Assembly (NCBI GenBank): GCA_001414345.1
Contig: LLCB01000307.1
Location: 1 to 64,000, forward strand
Reading direction: 5' to 3'
Source of the DNA: Hymenoscyphus infarciens
Taxonomy: Eukaryota; Ascomycota; Leotiomycetes; Helotiales; Helotiaceae
DNA: 64,000 nt
Below the pieces are notes generated by a model. It saw only the letters and a list, made by a program, of their open reading frames with translations, searched no databases and was not told the origin of the DNA. Below, in pieces: positions 34,601 through 46,928 of the stretch (its first letter is position 1; every line of letters starts with the position of its first letter). A program made the translations under genes and the position numbers.

Positions 34601-36729
34601 GGGATAAAATGTGGGTGCTAGGACTTTCAGAGAACTACAAAAATGAAGGGTTGAAGAGTTAAAGAATGAACACTTCTTGACCATGATGATGTCGTCTTTT
34701 GAGCTGTCTTGCTGCATCTCCCAATTGCTGCAGTGAAATGTTAGAAGCCAGAGCTTCAAAAGCCAAAGGCATGCATCCTTTTCAGCCTATTGAGGGGTTC
34801 TAGAACGCAATTTTTGAGTTGCTAATCGCTGCCCTAGCCTCTGAGAATAATACAATTGATTTCTGGAGTCTTAGTTGAACCTTTCCGTTCCGTATTCGAC
34901 TTTATTACAGCAGTCAATTCCCGTAACCCCAATCTCAAGCACGGAGGTGTATAAAACGACATCTTCGAGTGCCAGCGATGGGAAGATGAAGATTTAGAAA
35001 TGGGTGGGAGAACTGCCAGTTAAATCCTTTGGCTTTGGGTCGTTCTTTCCACTTCAGCAGTCTGAGTGCTCGCTCGGTCGCGTCGAGTTTCCAGACTCGA
35101 CGATTTTTGCTTGAGATGGAGCAACCTGGGTCTTGGTGGGATTTGGCGAGTTTCTAGGCTCAACAACTACTATGGGTTGGGAGGGAGGAGAGCCCACACC
35201 ACCAATTCGCGAACCACCCAAGACCAGTGATGTTTTTTCGTTCGCTTTGTTTTGATTTTTAGCTCATGTTCGCTAACTAACTACCTTTATAGTCTCTAAA
35301 AATAACTGCTTAGGCTATCTCCGAGAGTTAGGAGATTCCTTCGAATTACTACAGTAAGATTTTGAGGGTAGAAAAAGAGTTCGCTGTTCTCTTACTTTCT
35401 CCGTGTCAGTCACGATGTCAGTTCCAAGTCCCGCATCAGTAATAGTGTTGAGAGGGGCTCTCTGCCACTTTCGCGGGGTTTTGAAAGGCCAACATGATAA
35501 CTTCAATGAGTTTGACTTCGTCCCCGGATGCTCACCATGGTCAAAACCAGCGTAGCAAAACTTGGCATCTCGCTGAAATTTTGAGGTCTGCCAGGCTCTT
35601 GATACTCGAGTGAGCGGCATTAATAGCCTAATGTTGCTCTCCATTAATATATCATCTTGCCTCTTCATCAAGGAATCGTTTTCCAGGACTTTGGAATTGC
35701 CGCACCTAAATGAAGGAATAGGAATACCCAAACGGGCACTTCGTGACATCAGCTTCTCGTGATATCCGAATCAAGCTCCAAAAGTGGAAGGAGTCAGTCA
35801 CATATACACAGTTATACACTTCAAGCGTATTTATACACAAGGTTTTTTTGGTGCCGAAGCTTTATTATTTAATTTCTAGTGGAGGTGCGAGAATATCAAA
35901 GCCAGAATGTCCATCTTCCAGCCTAAATGAAGACCGTGCCAAACACCCAGTCATCTCAACCAAGCCACTAGAATCGCAGAGAAAAGAGAAGCACCAATAT
36001 GACAGTGATCAAGTATTAGTGCGGAAGAATCAAGGAAAACTTGTAAGGGGAAGGTTGAAGATCATAAAAACACCAGAACAAATGCAAGAACCCATATCGT
36101 GTGAACGCCAATGTAAACACCAGCCATGAGAGCAAACCATCGATGAGACTCCTCCCACAAATCTGATCGAGGAAAATCCCAAGGAAACAACCACGCGGTC
36201 CGTGAAGGAAAACAAAAGATGATGCGCAAAAAACCCAAGGTCTTGTCTACGGAGTATAGTGCAAGTTGTCTCTTTCTAGCCCCCTATATTCTTGAGGATG
36301 CGTGTATATTATTGCGAACTCCCTTGAACGCCGTGGTGGTGATGGAAGAAAATGCAAACGCCGATGAATTCGTTCCTTCATAAAAATGCCGAGAAAGGTG
36401 AGGGTCGTGGATATTTTTTTGGTCGACTTTGGCATCAAGCGGTCGTCGTTTCGTGGTTTTTTGTTGGATAGCAAAAGTGGAGAATTTGCGTGCTTGAGAA
36501 GCACCTCGCATCAATGATAGTGGTTTGGTTTCCACCAAGCAAACCTATGCTTCCGTAAGAAAATCAAGCCAAGGCAGCGAGATTTTCAAAACAGCAAGGC
36601 TATGAAGGTAGTGAGTGCCTGCTACTGAAGCAAGCAACGAATGCCTTGGATACAAACCGATTACTGAAATAAATATACCGGATGATTCATTTCAGAAAAG
36701 GTGGTCACAGATTCCAATGCTTTTTATAC
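34601..36729. other. Intergenic, no gene seen
   Basis: About 2.1 kb. The longest minus frame (35315-35749) has no recognisable content. The final 250 bp should be the 3' flank of the zinc-finger gene. Confidence 0.45.
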
Positions 36730-38083
36730 CTAGGCCTTGGTATTTGCGCGACCACGGCCATTGTAGGTGAGCTCATCCTCTTCTTCTTCAACAGTCTGGG
36801 CGCGGCCAGCTTGCATGCTCTCCCGACGGTTAAACGAGAATTGGCCTGACACTGGAGTTCCAATCGCACCGAACGAAGTGGAAGAACCTGTAAAACATGG
36901 ATTAGCACAATGTTGAAGAAATGGTAAGGGATCTAGAGACTTACTATTGCCATTGTTGCCCTGGTGGCCGGACTCCAACTGGCGCCAAGGACCATTGATT
37001 CGTCCCGCTGATGGAGGGGATGCGATCTGTCGTTCTGGGGTTGGGCTTCCGAGAATACTTGGAACCGAGAAATTGCGACGAAACCAGGATGGATATCCAT
37101 GGTTCAGGCCTAGAGACATCTGAGTTGCCTTGTCTGAGGGCATCTCGTGCTTATATTTGCACCCCATTTGTGTAAAAGCACACACACCCTCATGGATCCA
37201 CTTATCACAATAGATCTTTTCACGGCGTTGGGGAGGGGGACTGAAGGTCGCAGACTGCGCAATAATTGAATCGATATGTGACTAAATTTAGAGTCAGCAA
37301 AGTTGCATCTTCAAAAGCAGACACAGACTATTCATTGTCGAGGGAGGAAGGGAGAATTTGTGCAACTTACTTGAGTATCTCTCATACCCATACCCATACC
37401 CATGGCTTCATAGCTTAGAGCGTTGGCCACCTATACATGTCAATTGAAAAGATATATCAAAAAGAGATTATATATCTTACTTCCTGTGGGACCATCGTCT
37501 CTGGGATACCACTTGCCATGCGACGTCTTGGGGATTGTTGGCGAGGTTGGGGGAGAACAATGACACCTTCAGGGCCTTGACGTGGAGAAATACCGTCCAA
37601 GGGCGGCATCGTGTCTGCGGGCAAGAGACGAGTAATCGAACCATCAGGGCGTCTGATGGCGTACGCATAAGCATACTCCAATTGGGTCTCTGTCGGGTGG
37701 ACGACACCAGGAATGATTGATGAGAGTGGTACACCAGCATTTGAACCCATGAACGACGAGTTACCTCGAGGGTAGCCGTACTGTTGAGCTTGGGGGACAA
37801 ATGGTGGCGCGGCATAGTTGGGGGCGTATCCACCGTGTTGAGGCGAACCATAGAATGGCTGATGGGGGTTATAAGCATCACCACCTTGGCGACCGCCCAT
37901 TGGATCAGACATGGTGTATGGTTTGGGACCTTTTTTGAGAGAGATCCTTTCTTGATTTGAAGTCAGCACAGATGTCATATCCAAATCTTGGAGATCTTTC
38001 GCTAAGTGCAAAGATTGGACAGAAGGGGAGCCGTTGGCAGAAGACATGGGGGAGCCCAAGAGATCTTCCTCATTTGGAGACAT
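36730..38083 (-). CDS. CCCH-type zinc-finger protein, putative RNA-binding
   Basis: Four exons: 38083-37481, 37430-37371, 37281-36945 and 36887-36730; 385 aa. Introns are 50, 89 and 57 nt with GTAAG-type donors. The N-terminal half is Pro/Gly/Tyr/Gln-rich and probably disordered (NPHQPFYGSPQHGGYAP). Exon 2 carries a GMGMGM run. One C-x8-C-x6-C-x3-H finger (Cys246, Cys255, Cys262, His266; KWIHEGVCAFTQMGCKYKH) is followed by a segment with PSWFRRNFSVPSILGS and a basic/acidic tail. A single CCCH finger with this context suggests a cytoplasmic RNA regulator; no orthologue was identified. A long intron-containing leader upstream is likely (see 38183-38244). Confidence 0.85.
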
Positions 38084-38182
38084 GGTAAAAGAGAGAGTAA
38101 CAAGGCAGCCTTGAGAAGAATTAAAAAGAGTACGAACAAGATACTATACAGCCCGAAGTGACTGCAAAAAAGGTACGATAAT

Positions 38183-38244
38183 CTGTTTGCAGGATGCAAG
38201 GTCAGTCAAGGCTGCTTTGGAGTGGAAAGGGCTTCAAGACTTAC
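38183..38244 (-). other. Probable intron in the 5' leader of the zinc-finger gene
   Basis: On the minus strand, donor GTAAGT (38244-38239), branch-like CTGAC and acceptor AAACAG (to 38183) make a 62-nt intron about 100 nt upstream of the ATG at 38083. Consensus is as good as that of the coding introns. Not proven to be transcribed. Confidence 0.5.
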
Positions 38245-39595
38245 ACGAAAGACCGAAAGCTCGATTATTGAACGTTCTTAAGATCTAGTATTCTAGAAGG
38301 CTTCTGGTTAGCCGTTTGCTGGTAACAAATAAGGTTGGGTTGGGCGGATTGTTGCAGCGTTTGTCGCGGGTGAATGCACGTGACAGCTGTCAGAGACAAA
38401 TCCAATGCAAGACAACAAGGGTTGAGAATGCAGAAGAAATGTCTTTGTGTGCTTGAATCTGAAATAAACTTACCGATTTGCAAACTGAAAAGAGTCAAAG
38501 CAACTCCAGGTATCTATACCTTTGTGACAGTCAGTGATTTGTTCCAGCAAGTTTTGCTGATCAAGGTGAAGGGGGGAGGAAACTCACGATACAAGCAGCA
38601 AGTGAGTGGGGGGGGCGACTGCAATTAGGGATGTTTGAGGCAAGACCCTAAAAGATCTATGAGAAGTTAGCAAACAATGATCAAGTCAGCATTTGTATGA
38701 TAGAGAATGATGGAGCAACATGACATGGATTGACAGAGGGTTGAACTTGATGGAATGATGGGTTGATATACCAAGAGTTCGAAGAAGAAGGAGGATGGTG
38801 AGGTGTTTTGGGTGAAAGGTACATGTGCGGAAGGAAGGTAATGGCAAGCAGAGCAAGAAAATAAATGGATGTCAAAAGGTGGAAGTGTAAAAGTTGTTTG
38901 AGGGCAAGGGTTGTGCCTCAAATAAACCGAAGTAATTGAGCCGACTCCCACGACATTAAAAGGAAATTTGAGTTTAATTTTAAAATTGGCAAGTGCAAGC
39001 GACAACAAGCGACAACAAGCGACAGGCAACAGCTGCACAAAAGTGTTTTGCAAAAAGAAACAGAACAAAGCGTACCGGTTTAGAAGACCAGAAGGTAGGA
39101 AATGAGGAGGGTGTAAGGTGTAAATGATAAACTGCAAGAGAGGGGTAGACCTCTTACTTGGAGGTGGTTGGGTTCCCCTTGAGGCGTCGGCCTCAACTTT
39201 GGTCAGCGGTGAATTTCCGCCAACCTCAGTTTCAGCTGACACGCACAAATCTCAACTCAACGAGACCACTGGAAGATGGGAACATCTCCTGGTTGGTTGT
39301 GTACCGTAGAGTATCTTGTAGAAGAAGACCCTTGAGTATGTGCATGTGCAGCCGGTACACGGTGGCACGCTTTGGAAGGATGATTGAGGGCTTCTTCGCT
39401 TGAAGAGGGGTAAAGAGGGGGTGGGCTGGTGAGGTCGATCTGACGGCACGGTGCGGTGAGGTGCGATGCCTGCGATGTGCGAGGCACGCAAGTGCTCCGC
39501 AGAGTATACAATGTTTGAGGAAGATTAAGGAGTATATGACAGACGTACCTTGGATAGATGCAAGTTGACCAACGATGTTGTTGACAGACGGTGGT

Positions 39596-39870
39596 GTTGA
39601 GGGTTCAGAGTGGGAGGAGTTGTAGAGAAGAGAAAGTGGAAGGAAGGAAAGCGGAGAGGAAAAGTTTTTAAGTAGTGGTGGTGTCGTCCTGTCGTGAGTG
39701 ACCGGACCCACGCCGCCTTAAGCGAAGATGCCTTTAGCGAAAGCTTCGTGGGGGTTGTGTCGCTGTATGTTTTTGCAGTGTGGGTAGAATGTAAGGGAGA
39801 AATAGGAAGGAAGGAAGGCGGGGAGAAAACTTTACTGACATTTGACCCCACGCCGCCTTTAGATAAAGCG
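39596..39870. repeat. Imperfect direct duplication, period about 140-170 bp
   Basis: Two blocks share, in order, GGAAGGAAGGAA, GCGGAGAG/GCGGGGAG, an AAA-TTT step, TGACC and CCCACGCCGCCTT followed by AAGCG. The first copy runs about 39596-39722 and the second about 39766-39870. Confidence 0.55.
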
Positions 39871-42800
39871 TTCTCCAGATGGTGTCAGTGCCGCGTGATT
39901 GAAGTATGAAGAGAATGTTTCAGAAACAAAGAGCAAGGAAGAGATGGCAAGAGAGTTTTTTTTGGAAGTAGCTGTCTCAAAAGTGCCTTGCACTGCCTTA
40001 TGCAATGCTCTATTCACCCAATGTAAATATCAATTCAGCACTTATCGTACTACCAAGGAGGTAGTAATATGAAAGGCTGGGAAACTCACAGAAGCGCTAT
40101 TGCAAAGTACTATCATGTATCCTGTAGTCAAGAAAGACGCGACTCTCTATTCACGAACCCAGCCAGTCCTTTGGATGGGATCCCCTCTTTGTTGACAGCT
40201 GAGTGGAAAAGAATATCGTCAAATAGAGGTAGAGGTAATGGTCGCGGTTGAGAAGTTGAGCAAGTTTAGGAAGTTAGGAAGGGGGAGCCGAAGTCTAAAA
40301 ACAGCACTGCAATTTCCGGCACAACAGAGTGGCAGTGAGGGGAAGTCGTCGTGCCAAGCCTTGAAGATATTAGATGAGTCTTGCTAGAGAAGAGACAGTA
40401 TAGTATGGCAGCTAAAGATTACAAGTTAGCCAGCAGTGATCTTGGTGAGTTGAACTGAGGGGGCATGGAATATAAGAATGACAATATAAATGCGAAAGTT
40501 GGGAATCATTTGCAAGAATATGATTGAATGGTAAAGAAACAGACACAAGTATCAAGGCTGCTGTGCGTGCACCTTGAATCTGACAGCGAAGGTATGTGTT
40601 AAGAGTCTGCGAGAGAGGTGTGAATACCAAAGAGCAAGCAAGTTGTTTTCTTGTTTTATTTAGATTCCTTGTAATTTTTACCATTGAAGTTTGAATAATC
40701 AAAGACTGGCTTGCTAGTATAAAACCCCAAAGAGATTCTGAAAGGCGCGCGTCATTTATATTTTGGAAATTTTGTTATGGCATCTTTGGGGGTCTAATGT
40801 TTGAGGAAAGGTTTTTGAGGAGCAGAGAGTGAGATCCATGAATTAATGACACCAAGAAGGATCTTGATGTTTACTGCTGTGGTGCTGGGATTGCATCTTG
40901 CAAAGGCGACACAATAATCTCTTGCATCAATTTGAGAATTCCCTCAAAAACTTGCTGGGGTGTTGCGCATAAGAGATAATAACATCTCAGTTGTGTTCAA
41001 AAATTGCACTTCACGGTTCCCCGCCCCTGCATTTTTGAGAGTCATCCCCCACCTCAATTCACATTTCCAGCGCCGAAGGATGAAGTTGCGCAAACTACTG
41101 GCAAGTAACATCCCAAATAAAATCATCTTTAACTAACGTATTGGATAGGCAGGGAAGCGCAAAAAGCCTTTTCAAGAAGCGCTAGGTTATACCATAGAAG
41201 CCCTCCTACAGTCCTTGTGTCAACGCGATCGGAGCGACCCCATCCCCCCTATCCAATAAACCGATGCAGAGATATGGAGAGAGAGGTATGGGCCGAATCA
41301 TGCTACTACTCCTCCAAAGACCATGGTAGGAGGTTGAACACTCTTCTGGGAAGAAATATGGCGAATACCTTACAGATACGTCCCAGCGGAGAAGGCTATA
41401 AAGACGCCGATGCCCGATATGACCTCAGTGGAATGTGAACCCAGGTACATACACAATACTGACACTGCGCAGTCAAGCACTTCATGCCAAAGGACTAAAT
41501 ATATCAAGGAGGGCCAGAACGCTTGCAGCCGCTGCAATAGCGAAGAGGAGATATGCGGGCTGGGGAACTCGAAGAACGGTAACGCGGGACTCAAATCAAG
41601 AGCTGGAAGTCTGCAAGGCAAGCTATCGGGGCAATCCCCAACTACAAATAATCCAGCTAACAAAGTCATCCTGCTGCAGAATCGCTCCTCGACCCCCAGC
41701 TCTCCAGCTCTCGAAAGTCCAACCGTTATTCCTCGTGTCCATATTGCAATACGAAAGACGAATCCTTCTGATACAATCCCACCGATCGAGTTCTATAGCT
41801 TCGAGCCCAGTGCCCCCCTGAAGCGTGTATTCTTTGCTGGGATGTCTTGAAGCAATATTCCAGTAGCAAGCACTACGTCTCAGGGGAGGCAGCCCAGCAC
41901 TATTCCACAAAATTGGCATAGTAAGAGAGTTGGTCGTTGTTCTTTGGCACCTATTTCGGTAAACATTGTACGAAATAGACTAGGACAATTAAAACTATTG
42001 TCCGAGAAGGCGTAGAAGAATGAGAAACTTGATTTCCTCATTGTCCTAAACCTTCTCGATTAATAGCTCTGATGATCTAAGGATATCTCGCACAGCCGAT
42101 AAAGGACGCCGAAGAGCAATGACCAAGTTTCTTACATGAACCAGAAGTCTGCTGTATGGAAAAGCTCGTGGTATATACATGTGCTATAGCAGAAAACCGT
42201 TCCCACTCATTGTATTCAATCAGGAGCGATAGCCTAATAAGTCTACTGGACTATCGGGTGGTCAACTGTAGATCAATTGGCTGGGAACAGCACTCATACT
42301 GGAGAAGGCCCTCAGGAACCTATACTTCCAAAACCAAATTGCTCTCCTTCAGGGTGGGCATATAAGGCATTATACAAATTGAAACGCAAAAACATCGTAC
42401 CGCATGAGCGAAAAATTCAACACGCTGCTGAAGTACAATGGCAATAATTCGACAAGGATACATCATTTCTTTGATCTTACCATTTTCCACGTCTTGCCTA
42501 CAAATGTTGAAAAATCCTAAGCAAAAGTGCTGTTGTTAGACTTGGGTGGCCCTTTTGGAAATGTTCATGCAGCATGGTCGTGGAATGGGGCTCCAAACGA
42601 GTCCCCAATACCTGGATTCCTACCTGAAGTCGTCATATTTGTATTGGGGGATGCATATATTGACCTGAAGAAGAGAGACGCTGAATTGGGTAGCCTACCG
42701 TCTGGATTCTTATGATAGTCATAATTGATGATTCTCCTCCGCCCTTAGCGATTCTTCAAGAAGGACCTCATATTTCGTATGTTTATGCTTGGTTCTCTCT

Positions 42801-42918
42801 TGGTCGTATATATCATCGTCGGCGACGAATTGTCTAGAGGCTGTTGAGTGGAATGGAACCACGCCCTGTTTTGCAACTTTTGATGCCTGAAACGTTAGCT
42901 ATCTTCAAGGACAATGGT

Positions 42919-42937
42919 GGGGGGGGGGGGGGGGGGG
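42919..42937 (+). repeat. G19 homopolymer
   Basis: Nineteen consecutive G in intergenic DNA. True length is uncertain in any assembly. Confidence 0.85.
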
Positions 42938-44350
42938 TTGTTGCAAGGGGAGGTGCTTTTCGTTCCTGATATGGTTTGCATATATCAGAACCACGAGAAA
43001 GACAGTAACCCAAGCAAAAGACAAACCGAGGATTACTTTCGACGTCATTGGTGGGTCCCACCAGGTGAAGAAGATTCACGGAGTTGGGTTGCTAAACACG
43101 TGAGTCCCTCAAGTAGAGAGGATCCGAACTGATTGGTCTGCAATTGATAGTCTAATTGGAGGTTTGGGTTGCAGAAGTAAGAAAGAAAAACTTCCATGTA
43201 GGAAGAAGACGGGTTCAGTCCCTGTCATTGTTCTGACCTACCTAGCAATACCTATAAGTGATGTACCTTTCAACTTCAAAGCTGACTGTAACAGTGTCTG
43301 AAGGACCATTGTTGTATATTCAGCTTCCATAAACTCGTGGATCTTGTTGTGGTGTTGTCGTCGAAGGTAGAGCTTCGTGGAGCAGAGTACCCCTTTCCAG
43401 TCAATGGATTTTTGCAGTATGCATGGTGCAAGTATGCAGACAATGCATTGTTAGGTCTGGGGTACTCTGGCAGGCCATGTTTTGCTGATTTCCCAGCTGT
43501 TCGGGTGGTTGCAGTCTGGAACCGATTCAAGTGAGGTTGAATTTGACAAGTCTCAGTTTCGTCAGCTGATTCGGCCTCGCTTGATCGGCTGCGCTGTTCG
43601 GTCCGGTCTTTTTTTCGCTTGGCACATTTTCTCTCCAACTTAACAACGCACCTCAATTGTTGCAATTGTTTTCATTTTCATTACGAGAGTTACTCTGTGA
43701 AATGAATCGTTGGTTTATTTATTTATTTCATTACCTTATTGTGCCAATTGCTTCTTTCGAAAGTAGTTTCCGTTTCCGACAAGGCCACTTGGCACTTCGG
43801 TCCCCACGCGGTACGAGTCGAGAAAAGATGATGGTCAAGATGTTTGCCACCAGTCTGTCTTCCCCAGTGATTTTCCAGGATCCTCTCATTTATGCCAATT
43901 GTTTAGTCCATATATATGCGGGCAAATCTTCCAAAAAGTCGAGGACTTGAGGCTGTTTGAGCACATTTCCTCATAGCCCTGGTGTAAAGAGTGGGTGATC
44001 ACCCTGGTAGCCCGCCCCTCAGCCATGGCCAACTCCACAAATATCCTCAATTCAATTCCATTCATTGGCCAATCCAACTCAAGTTTACCCATAACATTTT
44101 GCCTGGAACATTGCACGGCCTGCAAACAGAACTCTCCTCTGTGGGGATGAACAACTGCAGCAGATTCCACCCCGAGAAAGAACCCAGGTAAACATGCTCA
44201 ACATGCTCAAACTACCGTCGGCCATGACCTTGGCCGACGAGACTTGTAGATAGTTGGTTCCTCAAATACTACAGCCTGTCGCTGGTTGTTCCTCTTGGTC
44301 TTTTCTACCATCAATTATCCAATATCTCAGTGTCGAACCTAACCGCAAAG

Positions 44351-46583
44351 ATGGGGCACATTCAAATGGCCTCGAATACCTCCACCCTGGAACCACATGT
44401 AAGCATTCAACTTATTTCTTCTGTTCGCTGCAATCGTAAACTTCAATGATGCGATTATTCTCACACCCCATTATATAAACCGTAGAGACTGACTGTTGAA
44501 AATTAGTGGGGGTATGTCGCACGAATTCTTCCATGTACCAACGATGCTGGTTCTTGCGCTTATCTGGACGGTGTGTACTGGATGCACGATGTCTCAATGC
44601 TATATTCTTTCATTATGTGGGCTGTAATTGGGGGAGTTTTGGCGTTTATCGTTGCCCTCCGAACCTTGAAGCCAAACCCAAAAGGAAATTCGCAAACTCC
44701 AATGTCAGAAAAGAACGAAACGGTTGTGATGGAAAGCGCCTATTCGAGGGCGTGGGGAGGAGTGACCTCCTTTTTCCGGAGGAGACTTCTTCCAGAAGGT
44801 CTTGTAAGCCTTTTTGGTCATGTTAGCCGCCTGCAAATTCTAGTCTTGTCAATTCTGCTCGGATATTTACTAGTATTCTCGTAAGTATTTCTCCAGGGCT
44901 CTGGATGCAATCCATTGGAGCGGGATTTACTGACATTGTATAGACTTGTTGGAATTGTTTATAAAACATGGATCACACCCATCAAAAACAGTACACTCCA
45001 TAATAGACGAAGTGGACTAGGAGGTTTCTCGGACAGAATTGGAGTACTTGCATATGCACTGACTCCTTTCACCGTCGCTCTTTCGACACGAGAGTCCATC
45101 CTTACTCTTATTACTGGCATTCCCTACCAGTCTCTCAATTTCCTCCATCGATGGTTGGGCCGGGTTATTTTTATTCAGGCAGCTGTTCATACCTTTGGAT
45201 GGACATTGATAGAAGGCAATTTTTACCAACCACAACCAAAGGTCTACAGAGAGTTGGTGGCACAGGTGTATATCATCTGGGGATTCATTGCAATGTTTTT
45301 CATTAGTTTCCTCTATGTCTTCAGCATTCAGCGCGTCATCAAATGGACGGGACACGAATTCTTTCGAAAGACACATTACATTGTTGCTATGTTGTACATT
45401 GGAGCCTGTTGGGGTCATTGGGACCATCTTGCTTGTTGGATGATTGCATCGCTTGGTATCTGGGGATTAGACCGTGGTATGCGGTTCTTGCGAACTCTAT
45501 TAATTCACGTTGGATATGTGAATGGTTCAAAAGGTAGGATATGGCCGGAAACTCTCTTTGTCTCACCGCAGAAGTTCTTGAAGCTAACAAATTTCTCAAT
45601 TAGACTTCGGTTTCCACTCGGCACAATCTTCAATCGAGTATTTCGATGATCCAGATGGTGGGGTGGTCCGCATGGAATTCAAACACAATCATGAAGCCTG
45701 GGCTATTGGCCAACATTTCTTTCTCTGCTTCCCAGCCCTTACAATCTGGCAATCGCATCCTCTGACTGTAGCATCGGTTCCAGAACCTCACCCATCTTTG
45801 CCACATCATACATACATTATCCGCTGTCGTTCGGGCGAAACTAAGCGTCTCAAGGACCTGGCGCTTGGAAATATTCAAGGGCCAGCTTCGAGTGGGGGTG
45901 CACCCCTCAGTTCTACCACAACTTCAGTCATTCTTTGCGGACCTTACGGCACAGCGCTTCTTCCTTCCCACCCAAATACCGGCCATGAAGCAGCAAATAT
46001 CCTTGCCATCGCAGGTGGAACAGGAATCTCACTCACACTTCCCCTCGTTCTCGCTGCTACTTCGTCTCCCGCTTTCACTGGTGTTCCGATCGATTTTATT
46101 TGGATGATCAGACGTTCATCGAATAAGCAATGGATAGCAGCCGAACTCGATGAGCTAAAACGCCGTTCCCGAACAGAAAAATTAGATCTTAGAATTCACA
46201 TCTACGTTACCCAAGAGGGCGCAGAATCTGACAAGACCGAGTTAATCGATACAGCTTCTGATAACAACTCGACCTCAAAAACAGCAGATGACCAAATCGA
46301 ACCAGTCTCCGAATCGTGTTGCTCATCAGCCTCTACGTCCGGGAACCCAAATTACAATACTACCTACATGGATGCTCAACATCCTTCACTTGATACCATT
46401 GTTTCCAGCTTCTTAGAGAGCCGGGCTCATTCCAGGTTCAAGACGAGAGTTATCGCCAGTGGACCCCAAGGAATGGGTACAGATCTCAGAAGTGCGGTGG
46501 CCAGAGTAAATGATGGTTCCAAGGTGTGGAAAGGCGATATGAGGTGGGATGTTGAATTGGAGTGGGATGATCGGATGGGTTGA
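44351..46583 (+). CDS. FRE-type ferric (metallo-) reductase
   Basis: Plasma-membrane flavocytochrome that passes electrons from NADPH through FAD and two haems to extracellular Fe(III)/Cu(II). Four exons: 44351-44398, 44507-44880, 44944-45533 and 45604-46583; 663 aa. Introns are 108, 63 and 70 nt. The first exon (MGHIQMASNTSTLEPH) was chosen because it joins directly to WGYVARILPCTNDAGSC, the Cys-containing outer segment before transmembrane helix 1. Haem ligands are His209 and His223 (FLHRW, AAVHTFGW) and His285 and His299 (FRKTHY, WGHWDH), each pair 14 apart. FAD motif HPLTVAS starts at 389. NADPH motifs are GGTGIS (475-480) and SGPQGMG near the end. A low-complexity insert with SCCSS lies between the last two NADPH segments. 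No siderophore-regulator site was obvious upstream. Confidence 0.94.
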
Positions 46584-46928
46584 GAAACCCTTCAACCTTT
46601 TGGATAACTTCTAAAACAAATAAGGAAAAAACCTAGGAAGAAAAAAGCACGGTTTACAAAATATCGTCAAAAGGGAAGCTTAACTCGCAACTCACAGTCA
46701 ATATCAATTCATGTGGAAAAGTTACACCTGTCAACTCTTCGCTTATTTGCTTGCGGGTTGAGTGAGGATGAAGCGAAGAGAGTCGCGAGGCAAATGTGTC
46801 TTCCACGATTCACTTCACGAACACCGATGCATTTCAGCCTTCGCATCCCCGCCATCCGCCTACCATCCCGGTCATCCAACCCATCTCATCGCCATCTCCC
46901 CAAAGCCAAAGCCACCACGGTCGCGAAA
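46584..46928. other. Intergenic between ferric reductase and Cys-rich orphan
   Basis: 345 bp, tandem genes. The second half is CT/CA-rich, fitting a promoter/leader. Confidence 0.55.

Larger units (their letters stand above)
38245..44350. other. Long span without a supportable gene
   Basis: About 6.1 kb. The part to about 39700 is pyrimidine-rich on the minus strand and probably serves as promoter/leader of the zinc-finger gene; further GTRNGT donor-like sites occur there. 39596-39870 holds a direct duplication. At 39000-39028 GCGACAACAA is repeated. From 40000 to 44350 there are only short frames (for example 41410-41850 plus and 43276-43665 minus) with no recognisable protein. A hairpin GGACAAT/ATTGTCC lies at 41974-41994. 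43500-44350 should include the ferric-reductase promoter. Confidence 0.45.

Noticed and set aside
35315..35749. 144-codon minus-strand frame
   Set aside because: No conserved features; lone frame in AT-rich intergenic DNA.
38667..39248. 193-codon open frame on the minus strand
   Set aside because: Pyrimidine-rich composition, Cys/Phe/Leu/Ser-heavy product with no conserved look; better explained as leader or promoter DNA.
41410..41850. 146-codon plus-strand frame
   Set aside because: Overlapped by other frames of similar length on both strands; no recognisable motif, signal peptide or splicing.
44506..44826. Alternative plus-strand frame in the ferric-reductase 5' region
   Set aside because: The neighbouring frame, joined to the exon at 44351-44398, gives the conserved FRE N-terminus and continues into the membrane domain.
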